Origin: Trichoplax sp. H2
Lineage: Eukaryota > Placozoa > Uniplacotomia > Trichoplacea
DNA length: 64,000 nt
Assembly: GCA_003344405.1 (NCBI GenBank)
Contig: NOWV01000055.1
Location: forward strand, 372,001 to 436,000
Direction: 5' to 3'
Part shown: positions 38,758 to 52,383 of the stretch, piece by piece
Position numbering within the stretch: the stretch's first letter is position 1
Layout of the letters: the number at the start of each line of letters is the position of its first letter
Notes under the pieces: generated by a model
What the model was told of the DNA's origin: nothing
What the model saw: only the letters and a program-made list of their open reading frames with translations
Databases searched by the model: none
Made by a program: the position numbers and the translations under genes

Positions 38758-39736
38758 TAACTACACTTTCTAGGCAGTACTTTATCCTGTTTTAAATGTA
38801 ACTTGCTTATTAAATCAATTTAGAATTTATGCATATAGTAGCATATATTAGACTGAATTATAAATCGGAAGAAAATCATTCCCTTATCTCTACCTAAAAT
38901 CACGTTTGCAAATGAAAAGAAATATAATTTTATCTATATTATGTGTAGCGTAGGAACTTGAACAGCAATGCCTGAGCATCGTATTTCGATTGGCTATTAT
39001 TGATAAAATGCTGGCGTCTAGTGATGATTTAAATTAAATATTATAATTTACAACGGTCAAGCTAATAAGTAGCAAGGAAATGCCGAAGCAATTCTGATTA
39101 ATCTCATTTATTTTTTATAATTAAAGCTACAATTTACTCCATCTGACAGTTGTCAGGGTGTTCTAGATTTAAAATAATTTTTATTACAATATTGTTATCC
39201 AGTTAATTCTCTTCTCATCAGTGATAGAATGAATACAGAGGATACCATTACCCTATAAAAATAATTGATGGACTAATTGATAGAATTTGTACTCCAAGGA
39301 GAACATATTTTAAAGTTATATACAGATATCAAAAATAGGTTGATAGATTAAAAGGAATGGTAAAAATTCTATTCTAAGTTTGACACAGATTTTGAATATG
39401 GTGATTAAATTTGAAGAGTAACTTCGATAACAAACAGCTGCAATGCGCAGTATTAATTCTATAAAAACCTGATGTTTTAATGAGAGACACATTTTATTTT
39501 CATCGATAAATCAAGCACTAGAGCAATTATTTAAGACTTGTTAAGAAATATTACCATCTTCGCGCATCTTGTTATGAACATAACTTCTCTTAGAACAGAA
39601 CTTGCAATTAAGTTAGATTTTACAGTTTATAAATGGATGGAAACTATCAAGTTCGTATACAATCAGTTGAAATTATTTACATTGTGATCAAAATTTATTT
39701 CTTTATAGGATTGAGACATACAGCAGTAAGTATGAT
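38758..39736. other. Intergenic, 3' flank of the MNNL-like gene
   Basis: AT-rich with no supported gene. The 3' UTR of the minus-strand gene at 39737 must extend into it. Confidence 0.5.
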
Positions 39737-42700
39737 TTACATACTATTATAGGGGTCATCAACGCGTTCATATCCACTTAGACTTGGAGGAGAGTTCATG
39801 AAAGTGATTGATTGATCATCATACTCATCAAATAGATTTTTATATCGAAGGCTTGCACTCTTCTTATTGTTCATTGAAGTAATGTCATGATTATGAGCAA
39901 TTATATTACTTTCGCTAGGTCTAGTAACAATGCTCTGGTTGGTGTAAGGACGGTTACACGGATCGAAAGGGTTCTGAAAAATCATTTTCGTTGCATTACA
40001 GATCCATCTCAAAATTTCTCAATTAGATAAGTGCGTATGCTAATGATCTACTTAAGAAAACTTATATATAGCTATCACAGGCATTAGCCATTAAATATAT
40101 TCCATACCAGTGAATTACTTGAACCGAAATATAAGGAATCATAGTTACTTGCAGCAGATGCTGCATTGCTATGGTCAGTTGCCTTTGGGAAATTAGGATC
40201 TGTAGATAAACCTGATATTCGAATATAGAATTATAGCGTTTTACGAAACTGAAATCTAGCTGCATCAGATATATAACTCCATAAGTTGCTTTACTGCGAA
40301 GATAAAATTAAATAGACAATAAATTTAATAGATACTCTGTGACCTGAAGTAGAATTTTCTTAACTACCTATGTTCCTATTTGGCTGCATAGTTTTCGAGA
40401 TAGGCCATATCATTGTTGAGCTTAAAGATATTCTACTGTGTTACGATAGGTAAATTTATAATTATGAAATGAAAGTCATTAAAGTATGAGGAGTACCAGT
40501 TTGATTTACCTAAGTAACCTATAGCGTAAGATACAAACATCCAGGCTGAAGATTCCTAATACAATTACACCGAAAAGTACGGAAATTGTTGGATATCCTA
40601 AAAATGGATGAAGAAACAAACTGAGAAATATGCAATTGGCTAGGTCCTCAATGTTCCATTCTGTTCTTGTCAAGATAAAAATTCGATAGACGCTATCCGA
40701 TACTGTTCCAGTAATCTTTATTATAGATGCCTTACCGTCGAAAGATACAGCTCCGTAGTCAAGATTCAAACAGGTTATCTTAAAGGTAACAACCAGGCTT
40801 GCTGGATTATGACGTTGTCCCAAAAGTTCAGTAACTTGCGTGGAACCTTCATCGATGACGATTATTTCTTCGAATTTGTCAATGACGGTATAAGAATAGT
40901 CTGGACCAGTCCCATCACGGTCATATACCTCAACTCGGACCTTTAAGTACCCCTTATAGATTAATAGTATGTCGTAGTATTAGCATAATAAATTTGAAAT
41001 GGTTTATATAGGTAGAATTTTAAAAACATCTTAATATCACTTCTTTACATTGGTTTCTTCTGCTAAGATTATATAGTACTCGTATGTTGCTACGATTAAA
41101 AATATTCTTCATGGGATTTTGATCTGGCGTGCGCAAGTTTATAATCGTGAATACCACTTTAACTAGTTTAGGAGTTATGATATTGGCCGTGCTACCTTTT
41201 TCTTGTCCGAAACTCCGTTTTCTCTTCAAATTTAATTTAATTGTTGATTGCAATTTCAAAGAGTTATTTCCCTGACTATTTATCACCAATTCTATTGATA
41301 AATCCTATATTTAACAACTTTATTCTTTACAGATAGAAAGGGATTGCAAGCATCTCGAAACGTACTCCACGGAATAATATTTGGATACAATGATTCTAAA
41401 CATTCTTTATCCACAGTTGTAATGGTATTTCAAATTTTCATAGTTTAAGCTCTAATTAAAAGCCGAAGGAGTGCTTTTATCTTAATTAGATTTATCCATC
41501 GATTGATCTACATGGGTTGGCTGGCAGTCTACTCTGACATTCTCATCATCAAAGCTCTTAATTATACTGAGGAATCGTGTCGATACTATCGTTATATAAA
41601 CAAAAATTGCTATATTCGATAGCGTGTGAATTGGTAACATAATATATTGTCTTAACAATAACTGACGACTATTGTTACGATCTTGTTTTTATGTAAGATA
41701 AAAAGAGTGAAAGATAACTTATTGATTTCTATTTAGTCCTCATGAGAAAAAGACTGTCTATCCCGTTTGATGTATTAATTACGGGTGAAGATAATACACC
41801 TTACTTAGCAAACTGGAATGGTACGATATTGGGCTCTGCCGCTTTAAAAATATTGTTAATTCAATACAAGTAGTAATATCTATGCTTGGCAAGGTGGAGA
41901 TAGAGTGCGGTCAAGATCGATTATAATGACATGCTATTCTCCAAATCTTATTCTAAGCCTTATTATGATTCGTCACAATTGCTAAGCTATTCATATGAAG
42001 CTAGTTACAATTATTTTTAGATCACTTACAAGCCAAGGGCCGGAAAATGGTATCGCTACGGGTGTCTTGATTAACCCATCATCACTTAATTGTTGATCAG
42101 GATGGAAATCAAGTGGGGAAAAATAGGCTAGTGTTTTGGATCGAAATTTCCAATATTTGGTACTATTAGTAAAGGTTCCTAATGTTATCTGGAATTCATA
42201 CTCGCAAGGATCGGCTATGTTATTATCACAGTAATTTCCAGAGTTATCTTTATCGTTGACATTAGTAAAACATTCTAAATTGATCATGATGGTTCCACCA
42301 GGCATAGACTTTTGATTGTTGACGATAATTAACGCCTAATGAAAAAGATGCAAAGCACTCTATCGTGATTTTCATTTTAGCAATGATTATAGTGGTTGAG
42401 TAATATTTGGCAAACGCTTGCCTTTTTAGTATCTTTAATTATGGTGCAATCAAGGTGTTAAGTTAAAACAAATAATCGAAAAGTATTTTGTGTCATCATT
42501 TGTTGAAGGAAACTGTTAAGAGTAATATTATGACTAAAGATAGATAACTGTTAGTCCTGCAGAGTATATTAAATTTATTGTAACTTTTATGGTAGTGGGA
42601 GATTTTGCTGCTACAACTAAGACAGATAATTCTGTTTTAAACACGACATAAACTTCATTCCCATTTATACGTGAAATATCACTACAGAAAAAAAGAGATG

Positions 42701-42881
42701 ATGCAATTTATGCTGTTACTCTAAAAATAACTGTCCTACTTACGTTCAAAGTGCAATACTTTAAATAAATTTCTTACGATAGATTAAATTATTAAAGACT
42801 ATAATAGCTAAATATTTCACTTACCAAAACTGAGAGAACGAATAAATTTATAGTGATCATCAGTGTATTTTTTATAGCCAT
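39737..42881 (-). CDS. Single-pass membrane protein with Notch-ligand N-terminal (MNNL/C2-like) ectodomain
   Basis: Exons on the minus strand: 42825-42881, 42030-42335, 41158-41304, 40736-40952, 40510-40597, 39737-40007 (361 aa). If the in-frame 40598-40735 segment is kept, the protein is 407 aa. Exon 1 is a signal peptide (MAIKNTLMITINLFVLSVL). Exon 2 has PGGTIMINLECFTN, then a Cys pair (NYCDNN, DPCEYEFQITLG) and AIPFSGPWL, matching the layout of the Delta/Jagged N-terminal domain. Exon 3 starts DLSIELVIN. Exon 4 has KVRVEVYDRDGTGPD, IDKFEEIIVIDE and VTFKITCLNLDYG, which resembles the lead-in to a DSL domain, but no DSL or EGF cysteines follow. Exon 5 supplies the membrane helix (ISVLFGVIVLGIFSLDVCIL). 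Exon 6 gives a polar tail with PPSLSGYERV. The exon 6 acceptor (TTTGAG) was chosen by phase. The exon 3 donor (GTGGTA) is weak. A Notch-ligand relative is inference. Confidence 0.75.
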
Positions 42882-43418
42882 TAATGCAAACTTTCGGTCA
42901 ATTGCTAATGATCTTTCACTGAAGCAATTAGTAAATATTTCGGTACGTATCTGATAATTTATAGGTGTTCGATTCTTTGAAGTTGGCTTATACCGCTCTC
43001 TCTTTATTGTCTTTCTTTTAAAGCTAACTGTATTGCTTACCTGAATCCTTAAAATAATTACAGTCTTTTAGTTTATATTATTATTATCTGTTCTAAACGA
43101 AACTTTCTACTTTAGTTTGATTGCTTTAAATTCACAATAGCGATCAATAACAAAAGCATCTCCTCGATATGTCCTAGCCATCAAATGAATGTTGTCGAAT
43201 TATAATCGTCATAGCATTGCTGTTTACGTACAAACCAGGATCCAAGTTATTCTATTCGTGGCAATTGTCCAGGATCCTTTCTTATAATTGTTGTATTCAT
43301 CGATAGGACAGTATACGTGTATTTAGGAACTCCGAAGCCGTGAGCTCTCTAAGGATCTATGCTTGACCAAAGCTTATTTAATAAAATTTCTTCCAAAGAT
43401 CAGGGGGTCTTTAACTCC

Positions 43419-43610
43419 GATATAGCTAGCTGTTGCTTAATTTGGGGACAGGTAATTACCAAATTTTAAAATACAGTACTTTCCACAACAAAGAGAGCAG
43501 ATATACTACTGGTCGATATAACCAACTGTTGCTTAATTTGAGGACAGATAATTACCAAATTTTAAAATATAGTACTTTACACAACAAAGAGAGCAGATAA
43601 ACTACTGGTA
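43419..43610. repeat. 96-bp tandem duplication
   Basis: Copies at 43419-43514 and 43515-43610 share GATATA, CTGTTGCTTAATTTG, GGACAG-TAATTACC, AAATTTTAAAATA, AGTACTTT and CACAACAAAGAGAGCAGATA. They are highly similar, so recent. Confidence 0.9.
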
Positions 43611-46468
43611 GTTTTACTCTTTGTAAAATACTGTGAAGAAAGCGACTACGGCCCGGAAGTGCTTTTCAGCTCGACGCTGTTTACAATCAATAGTATAGAA
43701 AATGCGAAGAAGTTTACTTTCATTCATATTACATTGAATATCTGCTTATAAGTTGAGAATTTAGGCAAGCATTATCCAAGCATAAGTGAAAGCTTTTCGC
43801 AAATTAGGAGAAATAATTGATCAAATCAACTATCCAGTCATTGCTATTCTAGACAAGTTCATGGATTAGTAAAAGATAACTTCATGCATGACCTATTTCT
43901 CTTGTGAAACTTCAGAATAGCTCGCCTCCTATTGTTCGAGTAGATCAATAAAAAAATAAATAGATACAAATATATATATATGAGTACATAAATACCTCAT
44001 ATTATAGGGATGAGAACTTTTCAAGATATCTTACAAGGCGTGAGACCACTGGGTAGAATAACATTCATGAACTCCTATTACATTCTATGTCCTTTGTAGT
44101 CAAATCGTGGTAGGGTCCAAATAAATAAAGTCTGCATCAATGCCGTAAAACAAAATAATATTTGCCCCCTTTGGTTTCTTTAAATTTTGATTTATTGAAA
44201 CTTTTATTTTGCAACGTTAGCTTTTCTCATAAACCACAAACTACACTTCTTGAGACTCTCAAAGCTCAAATTTCGACTCATAATAGTCATTTTATGAATG
44301 TTTTTACTTAATTTGAATATACCTTTAAAAATGATGGTAAAGATTGCAAGTCGGACAACACCTCAAAAAAATTTTCACCGTTTTTATGAGATATCCGCAG
44401 GTAAAAAATTATCTTCGAGATATATATATAAACTGAAAGTATCGATTTTGAATTGATACTAAAAAATACGTAGATGTAATGCAATAAAACTATCATTAAG
44501 CATACCAAGATTGATTAGAAGTAAAATTAAAATGGCAATTCTCACTCATGCCATTCTGCAATGAAACCATTATATCAGTTTTATAGGCCGTTGACCTTTA
44601 TTATTACTATTGCTTTGTCATTGAGCTACAATCCGCGCAAACTACGAAACATTATTTCCTTTAAAATCAATTCTAAACAATGATTTCATTTACTATGGTC
44701 TACATAGAAATAGTGACCTGTATTAATTCTTTTAGTTGGTACAACAGGCTGTATAGTCTTCGAAATAGCAACTAAGAAGCCTTTTTTGCGGAACATATTC
44801 GTTTTATTATTTTTACTTATATAAAAAATTGACGGACCTTTAAAAGAAAATAATAGTGGGTGTTTTTCTTTTGTCCAACGAAGATGAAAGACTAATTTAA
44901 GAAGTTTTTTAGTTCAATAACGTAAAGCAGCAACAAGTAAAGATAATGTCGTTATAAATTAAGAAAGATAGCAAGTCAAGAAAATCAATAAGTATGGTAA
45001 TATTGAGGTAATTGCCCTCTAGCAGAAACTACGTGTATGTGTACGAGTATAGTCTACAAGGAATAATTATTATTTCAGTATAAAAATCGCTTTCTAAACA
45101 TGATGTTTAAGTTTAAATATCACTTTCTGTTCCGCTATACAGTTAGTTTAAGATATGTAACAGCTATGGATTGTGGCTTGATTAGGATTAAAGCAATAAT
45201 AAGAGCTAAGTTTTTTCTCTTAAAGTTCTAAGCGCGTCAGCATAAAGTCTAGAAAGATGCAATAGCATACCGTATATAATAAAACACTAAAATCACGATC
45301 TGCAAGATAGCTCTTAAGAAATCGATTTCAATGGTATATATTCCTCTTGTTTTCTACATCATTGAAAATTCTTTTATTTCGCTGCAGTATTTAAAAATGG
45401 TAGCAGACTTAATACAATAGATTGGAAACTACGTCTAATAGTAGTGATAAGCATTATTCATATTGAGCGTAAGACTTTATCGCAAGACTTCATTGATAGG
45501 CTGTCTCGAGATTCAATTTCGAAATAGGAACCTACAGTTGAACAGCTTACAGCATATAATTCAACACAGTGACAGTCTCAACAGTGATCATCGATTCTTT
45601 CTACTTTAATCGCTTCAAGTATTGATAATTTATGGCTATATAGCAATAAATTGAAAAGTTGCAAAATAAATAGAATCTATAAGTACCTTACTATGAATAG
45701 GATAGCTACCCAACTGCGTTTTAATTGTCTATGGTAGCATATTGTTCATATGATTTTTATTGATGTCATTGTCGTAATTCTTCGAAAGGACTTCCCTAAA
45801 TTATCTCTTAGAACCCAGATAGTCGGCACAATAATCAAGAAATAACTCAATTACTCCTTAATAAAGATCTACGAGCCTCATTAAGTTATTTGTAATGAAT
45901 TCGGGATTTTCTTGAAGCAGACTTTACCTAAGACTGCAGTGTATACTTTTAAATACGGATTAGTCTATTCTTAGTAAAATTAATTTTCACATAGATTGTA
46001 TCGTAACTCCTTATTGGTCTAATTTACATTTAACTATTCATACTGAGGAAATCTCTTATAATCTAGCTTGATTGTATTGTAGAACTACCCTAATATAGAA
46101 TTAAGTTATTCATAAGTCATTCGTGATTTAAGAAAGATTTCCTCCTGCTGTGCTTCTTATATTATAAAAGCGCTAATCTTGCATCTATCTCGTTAGTTAG
46201 TCCTGCTAGTTACACGGTAAGCTTGCACAGTGTAATGCACACTTTACCTATTCTACATTATAATAGCTATTCGACTAATGACGTCGTTGTACACGCTATG
46301 ACCTTACACAGTTTTCCTCATGGCACTAATTCCAATAAACTATACTTCCCTTCTAATTTAAGTCTGGTAATTTAATTGCAATTACTGATCCTAAATCTAC
46401 CAAAATATCACATTATTAATCACCTACTTCTATCCATACTCTAAAGATACCGAACTATTTAGCTTAAA

Positions 46469-46606
46469 GTTAAAACAGCTATCAGTATATATGCTGTTAA
46501 AATTGAAGTATTGCAACACGATGAGTGTATGTTCTGAGTTACAACAGCCATCAATATGCCTACTCTTAAAATCGAAATATTAACATAATAAGTGTATGTT
46601 CTATCA
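46469..46606. repeat. 69-bp tandem duplication, diverged
   Basis: Copies at 46469-46537 and 46538-46606 share GTTA-AACAGC-ATCA-TAT, AAAAT-GAA-TATT and GAGTGTATGTTCT or AAGTGTATGTTCT. Confidence 0.8.
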
Positions 46607-48524
46607 GTTTTGTAAAGACATAAAAGGTCGTTTCTATTGTCTGTATATCGGCATTTACTTGTATTGGACTTATTTAAGAAGGCATAAACATCCATCTAAA
46701 GGTTAAAGGCTATTAGTGAGCGTACATTCTTCTTTTAGCGATATAAAATACGAATGTAAAATAATAGGGGTTAATTTTGAACTATTATGTCTGATTCTAT
46801 TGGGTCTTGAGGCAGTGTTCACGGCAAACCTGTAAAAGGAACGGCAATGATTTCAGATATTGTAAATTGCTCCGAGTTGTAGACTGTATGAATTTTCGAA
46901 ATGACTATTGTAGTATAACAATAAGCCGTATTTATTGAAGATAATTTTATTTTTAAAGAGTGACCATCAGCCGACCAAATGTAGTTGCATGCCAGTCACG
47001 CTACATGATAGTTTATATTTTCAGTATGGTAATTGTTTAAATGAATTCTTTCTCTAATCTGCAGCCACTTCTCAGTAGGAAGTAAGACTTCATATATAAT
47101 CTATGAATATTACAGTTCATTATTCTAAAATAACTACAATGTAACTAGATAATAGCCGTATATTAAGTCTAATATAATTCTTACACATAAAAAAGTTTTC
47201 GGACTAAGGAAATAGAACGACTATTCATAGTTCCGATTTATAGATTAATTCAAAGGATTAAGAACATGTCTATTTATTCAGGATTAATGGTGTAATCGAA
47301 AATTTTTAGTACTGTAAGTAATAAAGGCTAGCTATTTCAGTAGATACGGACGCTAAAACCTGTCAACATGCAAAGTATACACTCTAAATTATACAAAGTC
47401 ATCTCTATGTAAAAATATGTTGTACTTTTAGCAGAATGTGCTTCTACCTGGACGAAGAGAGAAATTTGCGAGTTAGTGTGCAATTTGTTAGAGTACAATG
47501 CCCTTTCTTCACTACATGGACGGTTCTTGACTGCTTTCTATCATAAATATACACCCAACTGATATTTAATTTTACAATATTAAAAAATTATAATGAATTG
47601 ATGCCAGCAGCTTAAAGCCCATGCATACATATTATAATTTTAGTAGGTACAACAGAATATACAGTTATTTCTTGTATTACGATTTTATCGGTGATTTATT
47701 ATGGATTAGGAAGATAATAAAAAAACTATGTAATTGCTTGATTACATACTATAATTAATAGCCGCTAATGTGTTGGTTTAACTTTGATTGAAAGATGTTG
47801 ATTGGCAGGTAGATAAGCTAAATTGGATAGAATTAAAGGATTGTAATTAATCAAATTTATCATCATTCACTTTGTCTTATCCTATGTACTGTACACTTTG
47901 CAGGATTCTTCAATTAATTATTTAATATAGTATTTTTATTACTTTTATTAGAGATTAATTCTATTTTCTGTATTTATATTTTATAGTTACCGTTAACTAG
48001 TTTAGACTTCGTTTGAATGCACGCGCATAATCTGCTCTTTTACTTCTAATCTCAATGTCTTATATCTAGTATGTTCTCCTGGTATTTCCAGTACATTCCA
48101 TCACATATCAGTGTTATCGGTAATACACTAGTGCGTACTGTACAGCCATCATACAATTATACCCTTAAATATTTACCTAGCGATACTATATAACAAACTA
48201 ATCGTGCATATAATATTTCGCTACTAATTATAACAATGCAGTGAATCTAAGAACCGTAACAGTTACTTTAAAAGTGACCAAGGGAACCGTCAATTAAAGA
48301 AATAAGATGCTCTTCTAAGTAAAAGTGGTAGAACGAACAAATATTTTATATAATAAATAAAGCAATAGCATCATACATCTACTGTATTGATGCCCAATTC
48401 AGCAATAGTCAATATTAGGAATCTACACTTAAGTATTTTATAAACACAATAAAAATAAGACTGGGCTATAATGCTAGTTTTTGAAGAGTGATAGTACATA
48501 TAGAGTAAAGTAATAAAAATTGAG

Positions 48525-48800
48525 CTATGTTAAGCAAATACCATCGTTAAAGATATTGATAGGCCTTGCAATAAAGAAGAGAAACCAGCCGCGAAAATTT
48601 GTGATTACAATTACTCGTGTCGTAATGAAAACTTTCCTTTCCATACTATGGGCTGTTAGATAAACTGTGGTTAAGTTAATATCTTTAACCTGTATTAATT
48701 TTTCTGTGATCATGCTATAAGTAGAAATAATTACGACATAAGCTGCTATGCTAGTTATATTCATTATTAAAAGTACATTTTCTTTAAATTTGTGGTAAAG
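48525..48800 (-). pseudogene. GPCR fragment, TM5 to TM6
   Basis: In one frame, KENVLLIMNITSIAAYVV, then YSMITEKLIQV, then MERKVFITTRVIVITNF followed by RGWF aligns with TM5-TM6 of the intact receptor at 55498-56544. The counterparts there are EKVYLSTMIMTGSIIYIMAI, MERRVFTT or its equivalent, and VIAITNFITWFPAF. No TM1-TM4 is seen upstream and no TM7 downstream. The TM6 CWxP-like box is broken. A decayed remnant on the same strand as the rest of the array. Confidence 0.7.
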
Positions 48801-51232
48801 GTATCAATGGAATATAGACTACCGTACAGATATCAGAAACATTGAACTGCGTTCTAAAGTTTGAAGCCTGTTATATGGACCGAATTGACAATTATCAGTT
48901 ATTTTCATGTCGATTATCGGTGATTTCCCTTAATATTTAATAGGATATGCTCAAGATCTCTTACTACAGAAAGTGGCTCTCAGTTAAAAATCTATTTGTT
49001 AAGATTGGTACCAAGATTCTTGAACTAAAAATTTTTACTATATATAGCGTATCGCAGCAATTATAACAGCGTAGTATTCATGAAGAGATAGTAAAACATA
49101 GTTAAACATATTAATTTCAGCTCAATTTTTATTGTATTTATAATGAAAAGGTGCACTGTTTGACATTACGAGAAAATTGAATTTAGAACTAAGCTCGTAT
49201 CTGTTATTCTCCCTTGTTTACATTAATCTTGGATAGTCGTAGCCGCATAAAGACTCCTAAGAATGATTCACGGTAATATTTTCCTTCTGACAGTTTCTGA
49301 TCTACATTGGTTTTAACTTATCTTTTTATATTGAAATTAAGTTGTCAATACAATTTTGAAATTAATTATTGGATATGATGGGAGAAAGCAAATGTATGAG
49401 AAAATAGAGGATAATCAAATTTTAATATCATCCTAAAAGCTTCCAAGTTAAATAGGATACTTCTACAGCATGCGTATTAATAATTTTGCAGTTAATCTTA
49501 ATTTCGTAAATTATTATTACTGCTAATAGTTTATTAATGCAATATTGAAAACTGAAATGAAAAGCATATCTTGTAATAATAAGAAATAATATATTTATTT
49601 TCTTTGTTGCATCATTTAAATTGTATGCAATCGGTTGGAGAGAGTCGAGCTTCATGATTAATATTATACAATGTTAAATGCTTGAAAATAAGGCGTAAGT
49701 CTGTACTTAAATATGAAGACATACTATAGTAATATAAATCAGGAGTTAATATCACAGTCATTTTCTAAACACGAATTGACTAACACACTTACTAGAACAA
49801 TAGTGATTGAGCACGATGTGATGCCAAGCTTGCTCTATTTATTGGCAATATTATTAGTACGAAATGATATCCTTTGGGTATCATACGTCAAACTGATCAT
49901 TTACTAGCGGCCTTTTTACCTAATAGGGGTTTACAAACTCGATTGTGCGAGTATATTTTCATATAATAATAGCTTAATTAAAATAATACTAGTACTGTAC
50001 AAATTCCCGTCGCTTTGCTGACGGTTTACGATAATGTGCTCATTTAATAGATAGTATTACTATTTGATAGACCTGTCAGAGGTTCAGTAACTTTATACCG
50101 TGTACTAATAGTTACAATAATATATAATAATTTACTATAAAACTTTTCGAACTTGTATACTGATAACTCGTCTTAATAAGAAATCTTCTAAATTCAGATG
50201 AGTAAGAGACAATGGTAATACCGATTGAGCTTATTACTACCATTCATCATATTGTAGCTTATCTAAATTTCATGATATTTGTGACAGATAAACTGTTTGA
50301 TTAAGAGATTATGAATTATATAAATCTAACTTTAACTATATGTTACAAAACAGCCTTACAACAAGATAACATAATGTAGATCAATCAGTCAATTCCCTGA
50401 ACCACGTATCAGGGAGCAATATCTACTCTTTCAGGAATACTTTTCCTATACTAGTAGATTATATAAAGGCTGAAACGCCTATTATCTTACTTTAAACACT
50501 AATCATAAGAACTAACTTTAATATACGATTTATCGCATTTATATACTCTTTTACAATAGCAAAGACATCCTAGTTAGTAATATTAATGCTGAAACCTGAT
50601 AATGAATCAAAAGTTAATTTTATCTACTGCTACCTAATGAAAATAACAGTATTTGCGAACATAGACATCGATTGACCAATGCAAAATTGTCAGATTACAA
50701 TATGTCCTATCGCGGAACATTTCTACGATAATCTAAAATCTAGCATAAGTAAATTACGATCACAGTGATTTGAATTGCAAGAAGATTATTCTCGATTCGC
50801 TAATTAAGCTATTAATTTCAGTAGGCTATATATATCACCATGAAAGCTAATGCTATATTTAAATATCAGACATCTAAATTAAAAACTCTTCATATAAGGG
50901 TAAATCAACAAAATTATCTTAGCATAGATGTTTCTACTATAATCTCGATATTACAGTGTATAACACTGTAACACTTTAGTACAGTACATCTAATAGATCT
51001 TTTTATGATAATAATATGATTACATCACAGTATTAAATCACATTATCTTGTTGCAGGGTTTAAGGAAGATAGACACTAGTATTTTGTTTATCCACCTTGG
51101 ATAAATTTTTTAGATAATTTGTAAATGATTATTGGAAAGGCACTTCTATACATAAAAGTACTGTAAGCGCATTAAACAGAATTTGCAATGCAAAGGCGTA
51201 TTCTATCTAAACTGCTAAATCAGTGTCAAATG
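48801..51232. other. AT-rich intergenic region between receptor remnants
   Basis: No supported gene. Short ORFs at 49428-49655 and 49713-49907 show no domain. Confidence 0.45.
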
Positions 51233-52383
51233 CTATCTTTTTAAAACGAATTTCGAAAATGGTCTATTAATAGGAATTTTTATCCCATTTTTACGCATAG
51301 ATAGTATAAATATAACCGGATTAAAGCTGCCGTCTGCTAGAATAAAAATTGTACACATAGAAGAAATTAATATAAAATAACCATTACTAATTACGAAATG
51401 GCTATAATGACGGTTATGATTCCTCCAATAAATGCAGGAAACCAAGAAATAAAGTTTGTGATTGCAATTACAGTTGCTATTATCAAAACTTTTCCTTCCG
51501 CTTTATGATGTGTTAAATTGTTTTTGATCATACTGTTATTGTTAGTTTGTCTGATTTTAGCTGCAATCATGCTGTACATGCTAATAGCTGCCGTGTAATT
51601 TATTAAACCCAGGACTATCATTATCAACAAGTATATTTTCTCTGGAATTTCATCAACTGTTTCGATAACGCATAAATTACGATATAAATAATGTTTAAAA
51701 TAATTCAAAATTAGTAGATAGCAAATGTATATAAGCCAATGTAATATTTTAATTGTTTAGTTACAATCTCTTAGTTGTATACGAAGCTTATACTTCTTGT
51801 ATATACTTAAGAATAAAGTACTCATAAAATAATAAACGTATCTCTAGTCACTTATAGTATTTGTGTGATAGTAGTTAGTCTATCCAGAGTACCTCTCTAG
51901 GTAGTGAGAGTAAAATAAGTGGCTAGTGAAATAGTTTAGTCAATCACAAATTGAAGATTTGTGACACTGAGTAATAGATATGATATGAAGAAATCTTACA
52001 AAATAGAAACCTGAATCATCTAGCCATTTCGAAAATATTTGAATTGGTACAGCAAAGCCAACATTTGAAGTCGACGTATTTGATGGTGTTACAATAACGA
52101 AGCGATAGTGAATATCTGATCCTGCCAAAATAATTAAATAACAAGAATCCAGTAAATCGCTTATCGCTTGATTAAAGATAAATATTACGAAAGTTTTCCC
52201 TCGCATAGGATTTAGCGATGGTCTTTGAGAACGATAAGAGTATATATTTGCACTGCTAATGTTCCCTAATTTCAGAAAAGTCAAGGTACTATGAAGAACA
52301 TAGCAGTTTCCAGCGACCTCGGTCAGTCCAAAAACCCAGGATAAGATAATAATTGGATAACTATCAAATAAGATCGATACCAT
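51233..52383 (-). pseudogene. Broken LGR-like GPCR lacking TM3-TM4
   Basis: The N-terminal part (51940-52383) reads MVSILFDSYPIIILSWVFG, TM1 with AGNCYVLHS, TM2 with FNQAISDLLDSCYLIILAGS then DIHYRF, and WLDDSGFYFVRFLHIISI entering TM3, then stops. After about 230 bp with no receptor similarity, TM5-TM6 resumes (51391-51708: YRNLCVIETVDEIPEKIYLL, VIAITNFISWFPAF). It then shifts frame into TM7 (51233-51445: ADGSFNPVIFILSMRKNGIK). The missing block corresponds to the DRY region, TM4 and ECL2 of the 55-kb paralogue. A continuous receptor cannot be read, so this is a pseudogene unless an unusual intron exists. Confidence 0.8.

Larger units (their letters stand above)
42882..48524. other. Long AT-rich intergenic region
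   Basis: No gene is supported. It contains a 96-bp tandem duplication (43419-43610), a 69-bp tandem duplication (46469-46606), short AT microsatellites near 43970 and 44420, and isolated ORFs under 80 codons without domains. Confidence 0.5.

Noticed and set aside
37882-38795. Repeated 80-84 codon ORF (MLWIN...) in both copies around the gap
   Set aside because: It looks like two genes but is one sequence present twice because of the probable haplotype duplication. No family is recognised.
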